Positions 52,293 through 61,560 of a stretch of DNA of 64,000 nucleotides are shown in pieces. The stretch's first letter is position 1. Each line of letters opens with the position of its first letter. Origin of the DNA: Streptomyces sp. BK340 (lineage in GTDB: Bacteria > Actinomycetota > Actinomycetes > Streptomycetales > Streptomycetaceae). The stretch spans positions 199,029 to 263,028 of the forward strand of contig NZ_VISR01000011.1 in assembly GCF_007827595.1 (NCBI RefSeq), read 5' to 3'. The notes below the pieces were generated by a model, which worked only from the letters and a program-made list of their open reading frames with translations, did not search any database and was not told where the DNA came from. Both the position numbers and the translations under genes were made by a program.

Positions 52293-53214
52293 ACGCGCGC
52301 AAAGACCGCCGTGGCGGCCAAGGGCACGACGTGGAAGCCGTCCTCGACGAGCTCTACACCACGTCGCCGTCCGACTTCGTCGCCCGACGGGAGACGCTGG
52401 CCGCCGCCGCGAAAGCAGCTGGCCGGGTGGACGACGCCCGCCGCATCCATGCCGCCCGCCGCCCCACCCTCGCGGCCTGGGCCGCCAACCTCCTGCTGCG
52501 CTCCCAGCCGGAAGAGAGCCGACAGTTCCTGGAACTGGGTTAAGCGCTGCGCGAGGCCTACCACGCCCTGGACGCCGGCGGACTCAAAGATCTCTCCGCG
52601 CAGCGCCGCCGTGTCGTCTCCGCCCTGTCCCGGCAGGCCGCCCAGCTCGCCCGCGACGCCGGGCACCGGCTCTCGGATCCGGTCCAGCAGGACCTCGAAG
52701 CGACCCTGCGCGCCGTGCTCGCCGATCCGGACGCAGCCGACCAGTGGGTGGGCGGCCGCCTGGTCAACGCCCTCACCCCGCCATCGGAATTCCGCCCCGG
52801 CACCGCACCAGCGGCCGAGAGGCCGGGCACCCGCAGCCGCCCCGCGCCCCCACCGCCGGCACGGGCTGCCAAGGACGAACTCGCCGAGCGGCGCCGCGCC
52901 CGCCAGGACAGCTGACCCGGGCCAAGGAGGCAGCCGAGGCGGCCGAGCAGCGCCTGCGCGAAGAACGCGCACGGCAAGCGGACGTCGACGCCGAGCTGCA
53001 GCGGGCACGCGAACGCACCGAGCAGGCCCGCCGGCGGATGTCCGCCATCGAAGAGCAACTGCAGCAGGCGCGCGAGGAGGTCCAGCAAGCCGAGAACGAA
53101 CAGCAGGAAGCCGAGGAACACCGCCGGTCCACCGCCGACGCCCTCGCCCAGGCCGAGCGGGAGGCACACGAGACCGCGCAGCACGTACGCCGCATGACCG
53201 CCGACACCACATAG
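52280..53214 (+). pseudogene. Coiled-coil protein with internal stop and frameshift
   Basis: GTG at 52280. N-terminal part: DVEAVLDELYTTSPSDFVAR, RRIHAARRPTLAAWAANLLL RSQPEESRQFLELG, then TAA at 52541-52543. The same frame continues sensibly (ALREAYHALDAGGLKDLSAQ, LARDAGHRLSDPVQQDLEAT, DELAERRRARQ) to a stop at about 52915. A shift then leads into a coiled coil (LTRAKEAAEAAEQRLREERA...) ending 53214. Repaired length is about 310 residues, typical of a Streptomyces family of unknown function with RRPTLAAWAANLL. Two separate lesions make it a pseudogene. It lies next to Ku. Confidence 0.75.
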
Positions 53215-53384
53215 CCCGCACCGGATCAGCGGAGCGCAACGCTGGCTGCTCCTCCCCGCCTCCACCTGCGGCTCGTCACCCCGGGCGCCCGGCGCGCGCC
53301 CCTGGTTCAGGAGTGACACCGTGGTCAGCAGGCGCACCCTGCCGGGCGCGCCACCAGCAGCATCAGGCACGGGAGTGAACGGTC

Positions 53385-54467
53385 ATGGCACGCTCGATCT
53401 GGACCGGTGTGATCACCTTCGGACTGGCCAGCCTGCCCGTGGGCCTGTACACGGCGACCGAAGACCACACGGTCCACTTCCACCAGCTGCAGCGCAACAC
53501 CGCCGACCGGATCCGCAACCGGCGCGTCAACGAACGCACCGGCAGGGAAGTACCGTCCGAGAACATCGTCAAGGGCTACGAGCTCGCCGAGGGCGAGTAC
53601 ATCGTCGTCGAGCCCGACGAGCTGGACCAGATCGCGCCAGGCCGCTCCCAGACCATCGACATCACCGACTTCGTCGACTTGGACGACATCGAGCCGGTCT
53701 ACTTCGACCGCACCTACTACGTCGCGCCCCGCGGCAAGGAGTACACCAAGGTCTACGAGCTGCTGCGCGCGGCACTCGAGGAGTCGGACAAGGCCGGGAT
53801 CGCGACGTTCGTCATGCGCGGCAAGCAATACCTCACCGCACTGCGCGCCGAGGAGCGGCTGCTGGTGCTGCAGACACTGCACTGGGCGGACGAGGTGCGC
53901 GATCCGGGCAAGGAACTGCCCGAACTCCCCTCGCGCCGCGCAGGCAAGGGCAAGGAACTGACGCTGGCCATCCAGCTCGTCGACGCCCTGAGCGCACCCT
54001 GGGAACCCGGCCGGTATCACGACAACTACGAGGAGAAGGTCCGTGAGCTGGTCCAGGCGAAGGCCGAGGGCCAGGAGATCGCGGTGGCGGAGGAGGCGCC
54101 GCAGGCCACCAACGTCATCGACCTGATGTCCGTCCTGCAGGGCAGCCTCGACCAGGCCCGCGGACAGAAGACGGCCGCCGAGCCGCGGCCGGCCAAGAAG
54201 GCCCCCGCCCGCAAGACCGCACGAAAGCCGGCCGCGAAGGCGGCGAAGAGACCCGCCGCCCACAAAGCGCCACCGCAGACGGCACGAACGGCTTCGAAAG
54301 CCCGCCAGCGCCGCGCAGGCAAGGGCGACCTGCGGCAGCTGAGCAAGACGGAGCTGTACCAGCGGGCCACCGAGCAGGGCATCGAAGGCCGCTCCAAGAT
54401 GAGCCGCGAGCAGCTCGTCGACGCACTCACCCGCGCCAAGGGGCGCCGCAAGACGAGCGCCGCCTGA
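53385..54467 (+). CDS. ku: Ku protein (non-homologous end joining)
   Basis: 360 residues from ATG. The Ku core: MARSIWTGVITFGLASLPVG LYTAT, HFHQLQRNTADRIRNRRVNE, EYIVVEPDELDQIAPGRSQT, YYVAPRGKEYTKVYELLRAA and RYHDNYEEKVRELVQAKAEG form the DNA-ring domain. The C-terminus is Lys/Ala/Pro-rich (KKAPARKTARKPAAKAAKRP) and ends in a SAP-like domain (LSKTELYQRATEQGIEGRSK MSREQLVDAL). Ku binds double-strand ends and recruits a ligase. The ATP-dependent ligase gene follows 21 bp later, so the two form an end-joining unit. Linear streptomycete replicons often carry extra Ku copies. Confidence 0.96.
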   Translation: MARSIWTGVITFGLASLPVGLYTATEDHTVHFHQLQRNTADRIRNRRVNERTGREVPSENIVKGYELAEGEYIVVEPDELDQIAPGRSQTIDITDFVDLDDIEPVYFDRTYYVAPRGKEYTKVYELLRAALEESDKAGIATFVMRGKQYLTALRAEERLLVLQTLHWADEVRDPGKELPELPSRRAGKGKELTLAIQLVDALSAPWEPGRYHDNYEEKVRELVQAKAEGQEIAVAEEAPQATNVIDLMSVLQGSLDQARGQKTAAEPRPAKKAPARKTARKPAAKAAKRPAAHKAPPQTARTASKARQRRAGKGDLRQLSKTELYQRATEQGIEGRSKMSREQLVDALTRAKGRRKTSAA

Positions 54468-54488
54468 CGTCCTCCCGAATGCCGCGCC

Positions 54489-55457
54489 ATGACCTGGACA
54501 CTTCCCGAGCCAATGCTCTCTGCGGCCGTGAACAGCCCCGATCTGCCGCAGGGGTGGGCAGCCGAGCCGAAGTGGGATGGCTTCCGCGCGCAGCTCTCCA
54601 CGGAAGCAGGGCAAGTGGTGCTGCGCTCACGGCGCGGCACCGATCTCGCAGGGATGTTTCCCGAGATCGTGGCAGCAACGGCGCAGCTGCCGGACGCGAC
54701 GGCCCTGGATGGCGAATTGGTGGTGTGGGAGTCCGGGCGGCTGGCGTTCGAGCGTCTCCAAGGCCGACTGCGGCGTGGAGCAGGGGCGGTAGAGGCCTCT
54801 ACGACATGGCCGTCCCACTTCGTTGCTTTCGACGTGCTGCGGCTGGCCGGCACTGACACGACGGCGTGGCCGTACCGTCGGCGCCGGACCGCGCTGGAGG
54901 ACCTGTTCGCCGAACGCCAGCTGTCGGCGCCATGGGCGCTGTGCCCGTCGACCACGGACCCCGACACTGCGACCGAGTGGCTGTCATGGACGGCTGTCGG
55001 CATGGAGGGCGTCTGCTTCAAGCGACTCGAGGACCCCTACCGACCGTCGGTACGCGGATGGCGCAAGTACAAGGTGCGCGAAACGCAGGAGGCGATCGTC
55101 GGCGCGATCACCGGGTCCCTTGCCGCTTCCCGCAGCCTGCTGCTGGGCAGGCTCGACGCCCGCGGGCTCCTGCAGTACACCGGCCGCACCACCACACTGG
55201 CCCGCGCTGCCAGCACACGCTTGTCCGGGCTGCTCGTCCCGGCCGCGGCCGGACATCCGTGGACAGGGTGGACGTTCTCCGCTGGGTGGGGCACCAGAGA
55301 GACCCTCACCGTCACCCTCGTACAGCCCGAGGTGGTCGTGGAAGTCGCCGCCGACGTCGCCCGGGACAGCGCCGACCGCTTCCGTCACCCGGCCCGGCTG
55401 CACCGCATCCGCACCGACCTGACGCCAGCCGACACGCCCTTGTTCCAAACCCGCTAG
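54489..55457 (+). CDS. ATP-dependent DNA ligase (LigC/LigD ligase-domain type)
   Basis: 322 residues. Adenylation motif AEPKWDGFRAQL with Lys28 as the nucleophile, then RSRRGTDLAGMFPEIV (motif Ia), ALDGELVVWESGRLAFERLQ (motif III), MEGVCFKRLEDPYRPSVRGW RKYKVRE (motifs IV and V) and a C-terminal OB fold. There are no polymerase or nuclease domains, so it is the stand-alone ligase type. Paired with Ku for end joining. Probably translated from the same message, starting 21 bp after ku. Confidence 0.94.
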   Translation: MTWTLPEPMLSAAVNSPDLPQGWAAEPKWDGFRAQLSTEAGQVVLRSRRGTDLAGMFPEIVAATAQLPDATALDGELVVWESGRLAFERLQGRLRRGAGAVEASTTWPSHFVAFDVLRLAGTDTTAWPYRRRRTALEDLFAERQLSAPWALCPSTTDPDTATEWLSWTAVGMEGVCFKRLEDPYRPSVRGWRKYKVRETQEAIVGAITGSLAASRSLLLGRLDARGLLQYTGRTTTLARAASTRLSGLLVPAAAGHPWTGWTFSAGWGTRETLTVTLVQPEVVVEVAADVARDSADRFRHPARLHRIRTDLTPADTPLFQTR

Positions 55458-55756
55458 CCAGCAGTGGCTGTCGGCCGTTCCTCCATACCGCGCCCATCGC
55501 CGCCGGGCTGCTCCCGGCAGACGTACGGGGCGGACCTTCGTCAAGGCTCACCCAGGTGCCGCGCGGGAAGCGCGGTGCCAGCTGCTGGGTCCTAGCGTCG
55601 TAGTGCCTTGCGTTGACAGGACGGCAGGGCCCGGGCGGCCCCGGCACCCCGCGCCCTGGGCAGGGGCCGCCCCTCCATCTACGACCGTTCGAAGCACCTG
55701 AGTGCGCTGCACGAGGGGCGTCGACCAATACACCCGCCCGTCAGCTTTCCGAGATC
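55458..55756. other. Intergenic region, nothing recognised
   Basis: Convergent gap between the ligase gene and the minus-strand gene ending at 55757. No gene, clear terminator or repeat is seen. Confidence 0.5.
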
Positions 55757-57154
55757 TCAGAATCTGTGTGGCCAGAAGAACGAGTCAGGGACACGAACGG
55801 CGGGCGGCCGCCGGGGGGTCACGACGCCGATGGCATCCTCGGCCGCCCGCAAGGCCTGTTCGTGACTGCCGCTGCCGAGGTGATGAGCAGCGCAGTTTCT
55901 GCAGTCGCCGGTCCGGACGTGTGCATGGGGACTGCCGCTGAGACCGCGTACGTGGGCGAAGGCGTGTTCGGGGAAGTCGGCCCGCACCGTGTGCCAGGTG
56001 CCGCGTTGCTCTTCTTCGGTGAGCACCGCGGCCACTTCCGGGCGCATCGGCGGGTACACCTGGCCGTCGTGCTCACGGAGCATGAAGACGCGGTCGACGT
56101 AGTCGACGGTATCCCCCTTCGGTTGCTCTGCATCGAGCCAGGCCAGAGCCTCACTGCGGCTTCCGGGCCCCCACAGGTACTCGGCGGGGAACTGCGTTGT
56201 CTCGAACCGGGCGTCGAACGCCGACCAGTACGCGTCCTCGTACCGGCTTCCGGGGCCAGAAGCGCTGCGGATCAGGATGAAGTGGTATCCGTCGGCGTCG
56301 GTATCGTCGCGCAGGGCATCGGCCTGGGCCATGTGGACGCTTCCCTCGTCGTCCCAGGCCATGACGACGATGTCGCGTTCCACCGGGGCGGGGTACAGGC
56401 GCCCGCCAGGGGTCGGGTGTCCCCACAGCTGATTGATGAGCTCTGCCAGGTCGTGCAGGGTCCGTGCCGTCTCCACGGGCATCGTGCGGTGGTAACCGGT
56501 CGGGTGGGCCACAGCATCGCGCAGCTTCGACATCGCATGCTCGATGCCACGCGTGCGCTGACCACGCAGCAGACCGGCCGCTCGCGCCCAGGTCCGCAGC
56601 CCGGCCAGCATGCCGTTGAAGTCGATCAGCGTGCTGCCGACCCTCAACCGCCACTGCGGCGACGGCTGCTGCCGCGGTCTCCGCCTACTCCTCCTGCCCA
56701 CCTTCTTCACCGCGGCGAACACATCGTCGTAGGTGCGCACGTCCTCGACTACTGGAGACTCCACACCGTTGGCGTCCTCGAACGTGACCGCACCGGCGCA
56801 CCACTGGACGAACCGCTCGCGCAGTGCCTGCTCCATCACCAGCAAGGCGCGGTCGTCGACCACGGTGAAGACGTCATAGTCGAGCAGGCCATAGGCGAAA
56901 AGACGCTGAAGCCGATCGAACTCCCGGCGCGTTCCCTCCGCCACGTCCGAAGCAAGCTCGCAGTCCGCGACCAGCCGCTGCAGGAACTCGGCGGACCGCT
57001 CGGCAGGCATTGCACCGCCCAGCCCGAACGGGGTGAAGACGAGCGCTGTCCTGTCCGGTGACTGCAACTCCTCCAGCGAGCGGATCTCTGCCACGGGTAC
57101 GACCTCCTGTGTGGGCAACCCACCAGACTGCATGAGGAGTTCACCCTGTGCCAT
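55757..57154 (-). CDS. Large hypothetical protein with a HEPN-like helical segment
   Basis: 465 residues from ATG. N-terminal region (LEELQSPDRTALVFTPFGLG, LLDYDVFTVVDDRALLVMEQ, ALRERFVQWCAGAVTFED) is followed by an Arg-rich linker. A helical segment comes next (GMLAGLRTWARAAGLLRGQR, HAMSKLRDAVAHPTGYHRTM, TARTLHDLAELINQLWG), similar in layout to HEPN/DUF4145-type domains (RxxVAH). The C-terminal half has VERDIVVMAWDDEGSVHMAQ, HFILIRSASGPGSRYEDAYW and a Cys/His set (CRNCAAHH). Family not identified. It may be a defence or stress protein; that is inference. Confidence 0.75.
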   Translation of the reverse strand: MAQGELLMQSGGLPTQEVVPVAEIRSLEELQSPDRTALVFTPFGLGGAMPAERSAEFLQRLVADCELASDVAEGTRREFDRLQRLFAYGLLDYDVFTVVDDRALLVMEQALRERFVQWCAGAVTFEDANGVESPVVEDVRTYDDVFAAVKKVGRRSRRRPRQQPSPQWRLRVGSTLIDFNGMLAGLRTWARAAGLLRGQRTRGIEHAMSKLRDAVAHPTGYHRTMPVETARTLHDLAELINQLWGHPTPGGRLYPAPVERDIVVMAWDDEGSVHMAQADALRDDTDADGYHFILIRSASGPGSRYEDAYWSAFDARFETTQFPAEYLWGPGSRSEALAWLDAEQPKGDTVDYVDRVFMLREHDGQVYPPMRPEVAAVLTEEEQRGTWHTVRADFPEHAFAHVRGLSGSPHAHVRTGDCRNCAAHHLGSGSHEQALRAAEDAIGVVTPRRPPAVRVPDSFFWPHRF

Positions 57155-57427
57155 TGCTTTTGCTGATGCCGGATGAGGGTGGCGATTCGCAGTCCGCCTA
57201 CCCCCGCGGTGTCCGCCTGTGCGCTCGCTGCGCGGCCTGGACGACGGCTTTATGCCAGCCGTCCGGCGGGGCGATCTGAAAGGTGATCCAACTCATCGAG
57301 GAGGCGAACGGCCAGGAGCGCCTCCTTCGCACAGGGACGGCCCAAGGCGAGACCGCGCCCGAGAACGCATGAGAGGGTGACGTGCTGGTCAACGGCACCG
57401 TGCCCCATAGCAAGCGACATAGGATCC

Positions 57428-57715
57428 ATGAACGTGGCACACACATTCGATGATCTTGTGGAGATGCAGGGAGCGGCCGACGAGGCGCACGGCCGGGTAC
57501 GGGAACTGAAGGACACCTACGGTCGGCCCACGGTGACCCCGTGGCCGCCAGAGCAGACCGAGACGTACGAAGAGGCCTGGCAGCACTGGATGAAGCTAGC
57601 CGGTGAAGTCCAGGCCGCCGTCACCGCGCACGCCAAAGGCGAGGACAAACCCCGGTTCGAAGTTGAGGCCGCAGTACGGACCACGGCCCGGCATCCGGAA
57701 GCGGCGACGGCCTAG
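57428..57715 (+). CDS. Small hypothetical protein
   Basis: 95 residues from the ATG at 57428 (MNVAHTFDDLVEMQGAADEA); an upstream in-frame start at 57377 is less likely. Helical, with TVTPWPPEQTETYEEAWQHW MKLAGEVQAAV. A small protein of this kind is widespread in Streptomyces, without known function. Cytoplasmic. No close neighbours on the same strand. Confidence 0.7.
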   Translation: MNVAHTFDDLVEMQGAADEAHGRVRELKDTYGRPTVTPWPPEQTETYEEAWQHWMKLAGEVQAAVTAHAKGEDKPRFEVEAAVRTTARHPEAATA

Positions 57716-58054
57716 AAGGTCATCGCGCCGGCCCTTTGGTCTGCATCACCGCAACGATCGCGCACCCGGCGGGAGCCGCGCGCAGTGCACTGCGGGCAGT
57801 CCAGCACGCGGCCGACTTCGGACTCCGGCCTGTGTACGGGATCACCGACACCGGGCTGGCCCCACTCCACTCCATCCTGGCGCGGTCCGGAGGTATTGGG
57901 CCGGGGCGGTGCGCGCCGGACGGTACCGCGGCCCGCAGGGCTGGAGCCGGGCCCGTTGGGTCTGCGGGCTGAAGCCCGAGGCCGGGGGAAATCGGCGGTG
58001 ATGCGGCGGCCCGCCCGGCAGAATCGGGTGATCGACACGCCCTTTGGGGGAGCT

Positions 58055-58879
58055 ATGCAGGAACTCCGCTTCGACGACGACATCCGGTTCACCGCGGCGG
58101 TCAGCAACGACCAGACGTGGCTGCACCGCGCGCTGGGAGCCCACGAGCTGAGCGTTCAGCTCGCCGTCGGGGTGTCGCCCTTCATCGAGGCCGGGAAGAT
58201 CCTCGCCCTGGAGGCGGACCTGTTCGGCTTCGATACGACGGGGCAGCGCTCCCGGCTCGCCCGGACCACGGCGAACCTGGCGTACACCCCGAAGGTGACC
58301 GTCCACCGCGTGAACCTGTCGTTCCCGCTGACGTCGTTGCAGGTCCACGCGGTCGAGGAGGGCCGCACCGGCGACGTCCGGTTCGAGATCGACCTCAACG
58401 CGACCCTGCCGCAGGCGCCCGGCTACCCGGGGAGCGCCCAGGACACGACGCACATCACCATCGCCAAGAGCCGGTGGGAACAGCAGCTCGCGCAACTGGG
58501 GCCGTCCGCCGCGTTCGAGATGGCCGTGCCGTACCCGCTCGGCGATCCGGAGCGGGACGAGGTCGGCCGGACCCTGCGGGATGCGCAGCGACTGCTGACC
58601 GTGGGCGAGGTCCGAGCATCGATCCTAGAGGTCAGGCGGGCGCTGGAGTGGGTCCGGGAGAACGTCACCTGGGACAACCCCGGATCGAGGAAGCAAGCCA
58701 GCCAGTGCAACCAGACCGAGCGGTGGTGGCGGATCCAGGACGCCCTGTACGGCCAGACCTGCGGTGCCCTGCACAACGACGCGGTCACCAAGACCTTCAA
58801 GTACGACCGGGCCGAGGCGGAGACGCTCCTGGCGATGACCGCCGCACTCCTGCGGAACGTGCCCGGCACCAGCGCGTGA
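58055..58879 (+). CDS. Hypothetical protein, first of a pair
   Basis: 274 residues from the ATG at 58055 (GGGGAG upstream). QELRFDDDIRFTAAVSNDQT, LSVQLAVGVSPFIEAGKILA, HRVNLSFPLTSLQVHAVEEG and VRFEIDLNATLPQAPGYPG suggest a beta-rich N-terminal half. RDAQRLLTVGEVRASILEVR RALEWVRENV and LYGQTCGALHNDAVTKTFKY (helical) follow. The C-terminal helix bundle resembles HEPN-like or AbiV-type regions, uncertain. It is followed after 43 bp by the next gene, so likely an operon. Confidence 0.7.
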   Translation: MQELRFDDDIRFTAAVSNDQTWLHRALGAHELSVQLAVGVSPFIEAGKILALEADLFGFDTTGQRSRLARTTANLAYTPKVTVHRVNLSFPLTSLQVHAVEEGRTGDVRFEIDLNATLPQAPGYPGSAQDTTHITIAKSRWEQQLAQLGPSAAFEMAVPYPLGDPERDEVGRTLRDAQRLLTVGEVRASILEVRRALEWVRENVTWDNPGSRKQASQCNQTERWWRIQDALYGQTCGALHNDAVTKTFKYDRAEAETLLAMTAALLRNVPGTSA

Positions 58880-58922
58880 CGGGGCGGCCCGGCGACCGCC
58901 CCGCGACCGAAACGAGGACCGC

Positions 58923-59420
58923 ATGACAATCGAGCACAACGGCATTGCAGGCCCCTACTTCGAGTACGACGGACTGCCCGCCCAGCACGTGGTGGACAAG
59001 GATCTGCCGCTGATCCATCCGTACGCCCCGGTGACGCCCGGCCGCTACCTCACGCCCGGCGGCGGCCGGCTGACCATCCGCCCGACCGAGATGCGCGCCC
59101 ACATCCGGATCACGCTGGACCACCTGGGCTGTCCCGCCCAGCTCACCGACGAGAAGAACAACGCCTTCAAACGGCTCGCCCTGGCCGCCGAGGGCTACTG
59201 CGTGCAGGCCCGGTGCCGACACCGCGCCGCGCACGCGGACGGGGTGCTGCGCATCTTCGAGGTGCGCACCGGGAGCATCCCGCTCGCCGCGTTCGTGCGC
59301 GCCGCGCTCGCGGTCGAGCTGGGGGACTTCACTCCCACGGACCGGCTCTTGCAGGAGACCGAAGCGCTGGCCGGGCCTGTCCGCCAGGAGGGCGAGGGGG
59401 ACCAGGCCAGCGGCGGCTAG
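58923..59420 (+). CDS. Hypothetical protein, second of a pair
   Basis: 165 residues; ATG 43 bp after the previous gene, with GAGGACC before it. MTIEHNGIAGPYFEYDGLPA, HVVDKDLPLIHPYAPVTPGR YLTPGGGRLTIRPTEM and KRLALAAEGYCVQARCRHRA AHADG. No membrane segment or recognised domain. Its neighbour and spacing point to a shared role, unknown. Confidence 0.7.
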   Translation: MTIEHNGIAGPYFEYDGLPAQHVVDKDLPLIHPYAPVTPGRYLTPGGGRLTIRPTEMRAHIRITLDHLGCPAQLTDEKNNAFKRLALAAEGYCVQARCRHRAAHADGVLRIFEVRTGSIPLAAFVRAALAVELGDFTPTDRLLQETEALAGPVRQEGEGDQASGG

Positions 59421-59487
59421 ACGTCACGTGTCCGCTCTTGCGTGTTCGGCTTGTCCCTGCCGCCGAGGGGTGCCTCTATGTTTTTCG

Positions 59488-60690
59488 TCAAGCGAGGCGT
59501 GGGGTTCGGGGTTCGTAGAAGGTGCCGTCGCGGAGCATTGCGAACAGCACGTTGATCCGTTGGCGGGCCAGGCGGAGAAGTGCCTGGGTGTGGGTCTTCC
59601 CGCGGGCCCGGCACCGGTCGTAGTAGGTGCGGGAGGCGGGATCGTGCAGGGCGGCGAACGCGGACAGGAACATGGCGCGTTTCAGCTGCCGGTTGCCGCC
59701 TCTGGGCGCGTGTTCGCCGTGGATCGAGGTCCCCGACGACTTGGTCGTCGGGGCAAGGCCGGCGTAGGAGGCGAGGTGGGCGGCGGTGGGGAAGCTGGTT
59801 CCGTCGCCGACGGTGACCAGCAAGGTGGCGGCGGTCCTGACCGCGACCCCCGGAATCGAGGTCAGGACCGCGGAAAGAGGGTGAGCCTCCAGCAGCTGTC
59901 CGATCTGCGTTTCCAGGGCTCGTCGCTGTTCGTGGACCGCAGCGAGCGAACGAGCCAGGGACGGGATGACGACGTCGAGGGTGCCGGTGCCCGGGACCAC
60001 GACGGTCTGCTCGTCGAGCGCGTCGAAGATCTCGTCGATCAGCCGGGCAGCCATGCGTGGAGCCTTGGGCCGGATCACCTCAACGAGCCTGCGGCGACCG
60101 GCCTTTCGCAAGCTGGCCGGGGATCCGTAGCGTTCCAGCAGCCAGGTCACTGCGCTGTGGTCCAGGCGCGGGCCAAGGACACGCTCAAGGCTGGGGTGGA
60201 ACTGGGTGAGCAGGCCGCGTATCCGGTTGGAGGTGCGGGTCGCCTCGGCCGCCAGGTCCTGATCGAAGCCCACCAGCACGGTCAGCTCGGCGGTGATCTC
60301 GTCGGTGAGTTCCAGCGAGCGCAGGGTGTGCGGCATGGTCCGTGCGGCGTCTGCGATCACCGCGGCGTCCTTCGCGTCGGTCTTCGCCTCGCCCGGGTAG
60401 AGATCGGCGATCCGCCGCATGGACAAGCCGGGCAGATAGGCGACCTTGCAGCCGGCGGCCCGGGCGACGGTCAGGGGCAGTGCTCCGATGGAGGCGGGCT
60501 GGTCCACGATCACCAGCACGGTGCCGAACTTTGCGGTCAGCTTGTCAAAGACGGCCCGCAACTTCGGCTCGCTGTTGGGCAGCTGCTTGTCGAAGACCTT
60601 CTTGCCGGCCGGGGTGAGGCCGTGCCCGTGGTGGGCGCTCTTGCCAACGTCCAGGCCGAGGAAAACGCCCACGTCGTCGATGTCGTCCAA
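59488..60690 (-). CDS. IS110-family transposase
   Basis: 400 residues from the TTG at 60690, with GGGAGGA 5 bp upstream and the typical IS110 start (DDIDDVGVFLGLDVGKSAHH). DEDD domain: VFLGLDVGK (first Asp), VLVIVDQPASIGALPLTVAR, KTDAKDAAVIADAARTMP (DxKDA). C-terminal transposase_20 domain: LTSIPGVAVRTAATLLVTVG, ASYAGLAPTTKSSGTSIHGE, HAPRGGNRQLKRAMFLSAFA (Ser nucleophile around GxxxxS) and RGKTHTQALLRLARQRINVL. Full length and apparently intact. IS110 elements lack inverted repeats, so its ends cannot be set by eye. Confidence 0.95.
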   Translation of the reverse strand: MDDIDDVGVFLGLDVGKSAHHGHGLTPAGKKVFDKQLPNSEPKLRAVFDKLTAKFGTVLVIVDQPASIGALPLTVARAAGCKVAYLPGLSMRRIADLYPGEAKTDAKDAAVIADAARTMPHTLRSLELTDEITAELTVLVGFDQDLAAEATRTSNRIRGLLTQFHPSLERVLGPRLDHSAVTWLLERYGSPASLRKAGRRRLVEVIRPKAPRMAARLIDEIFDALDEQTVVVPGTGTLDVVIPSLARSLAAVHEQRRALETQIGQLLEAHPLSAVLTSIPGVAVRTAATLLVTVGDGTSFPTAAHLASYAGLAPTTKSSGTSIHGEHAPRGGNRQLKRAMFLSAFAALHDPASRTYYDRCRARGKTHTQALLRLARQRINVLFAMLRDGTFYEPRTPRLA

Positions 60691-61137
60691 CCCATCCTCC
60701 CGAACGGGGTTCGTGCGGTGCTGGCCAGGGCGTTGGCGTCGTATGCGCGCATCCACGTTATGCAGACCTGCCGCCCGCAAGCGGCCGGGCATTGCGCCAG
60801 GCCAGGCGGTAGTCGGACCTCTCATCAGCGTCTCCAACGGCGCCTCTCGGGCCCGGTGACACCACCCCCCAGGTCATCCGTTCGACAGGGGGGAACAGTC
60901 ATACCGGGCCCAGAGGCCAGCGGCCCTCTTGCAGGACCGCGGAAAACATAACGGGGGGAGGGTTCACCCGGCGGCAGGGAGATTCATTCGGCGACCACTT
61001 GATCGACTCGCCGTTCGGCCCGTGACCGGACATTTCTCCGAAGGTGCCCCGCGCCGAGCCTCTCTTCGCAGTTTCCTCGGCCGACGCTTCCTGCGCGGCG
61101 AGTCACGGGATCGCCGCGGCGCTGGAGGGGTTGCGCT
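60691..61137. other. Intergenic region between IS110 transposase and truncated gene
   Basis: About 450 bp, including the probable IS110 non-coding end (which in related elements encodes a bridge RNA) and the promoter of the gene at 61138. GGAGG at about 61118 precedes that gene. No other ORF is convincing. Confidence 0.45.
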
Positions 61138-61390
61138 ATGCCGAAGAACCACGCCCGCAAGAAGGAACTTGCCGAGCTCAAGGAGACGTTCGGCGTCCGG
61201 CACCACGACGCCATCGCCATCGTCGACGATCCGCGTCGAGACGAACTCCGCCAGGTCCTCGCCCAGTACTCGGACATCACGACGCACGCGGCGGCCGTCG
61301 AGGTCCTCGAACTGCCGGACGATACGCCGGACGCCCCCTGCGACTGCGAACTGTGCACCGCCGAATTGGACGAGCCCAGGGAGTACAGCT
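61138..61390 (+). pseudogene. Hypothetical gene interrupted by the TnpB element
   Basis: ATG at 61138. The frame reads MPKNHARKKELAELKETFGV, RHHDAIAIVDDPRRDELRQV LAQYSD and ends, before the junction, with DDTPDAPCDCELCTAELDEP REYSF. At about 61391 the TnpB right-end hairpin begins and the frame runs on into the element. The true 3' end is lost or lies beyond the rearranged region. It contains CDCELC (possible metal site). Family unknown. Confidence 0.65.
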
Positions 61391-61392
61391 TT

Positions 61393-61560
61393 GGAGGCTC
61401 CCCCCGTCTGAAGGGCGGGGGATTCCCGCCCGGCCTGGCGGCCGGACGCCACCGTGCGGGGGCACCTTCAGGCGTACGTGGGGATTCCAGGCTCAGGCAG
61501 CCACCGAGTCCAGCGAACCCGGTGGTCTTATGCCCTCAGCACCTGCCGTGCACCAACCCG
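61393..61560 (-). ncRNA. Probable omega-RNA / right end of the TnpB element
   Basis: The tnpB 3' end and following ~100 bp carry the usual right-end hairpin: on the minus strand CCCCCGCCCTTCAGACGGGGG (about 61401-61421). IS605-type elements transcribe a guide RNA through this end, and its guide is the adjoining target sequence. Here that would begin in the interrupted gene at about 61392. Assigned by analogy with other TnpB elements. Confidence 0.4.
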
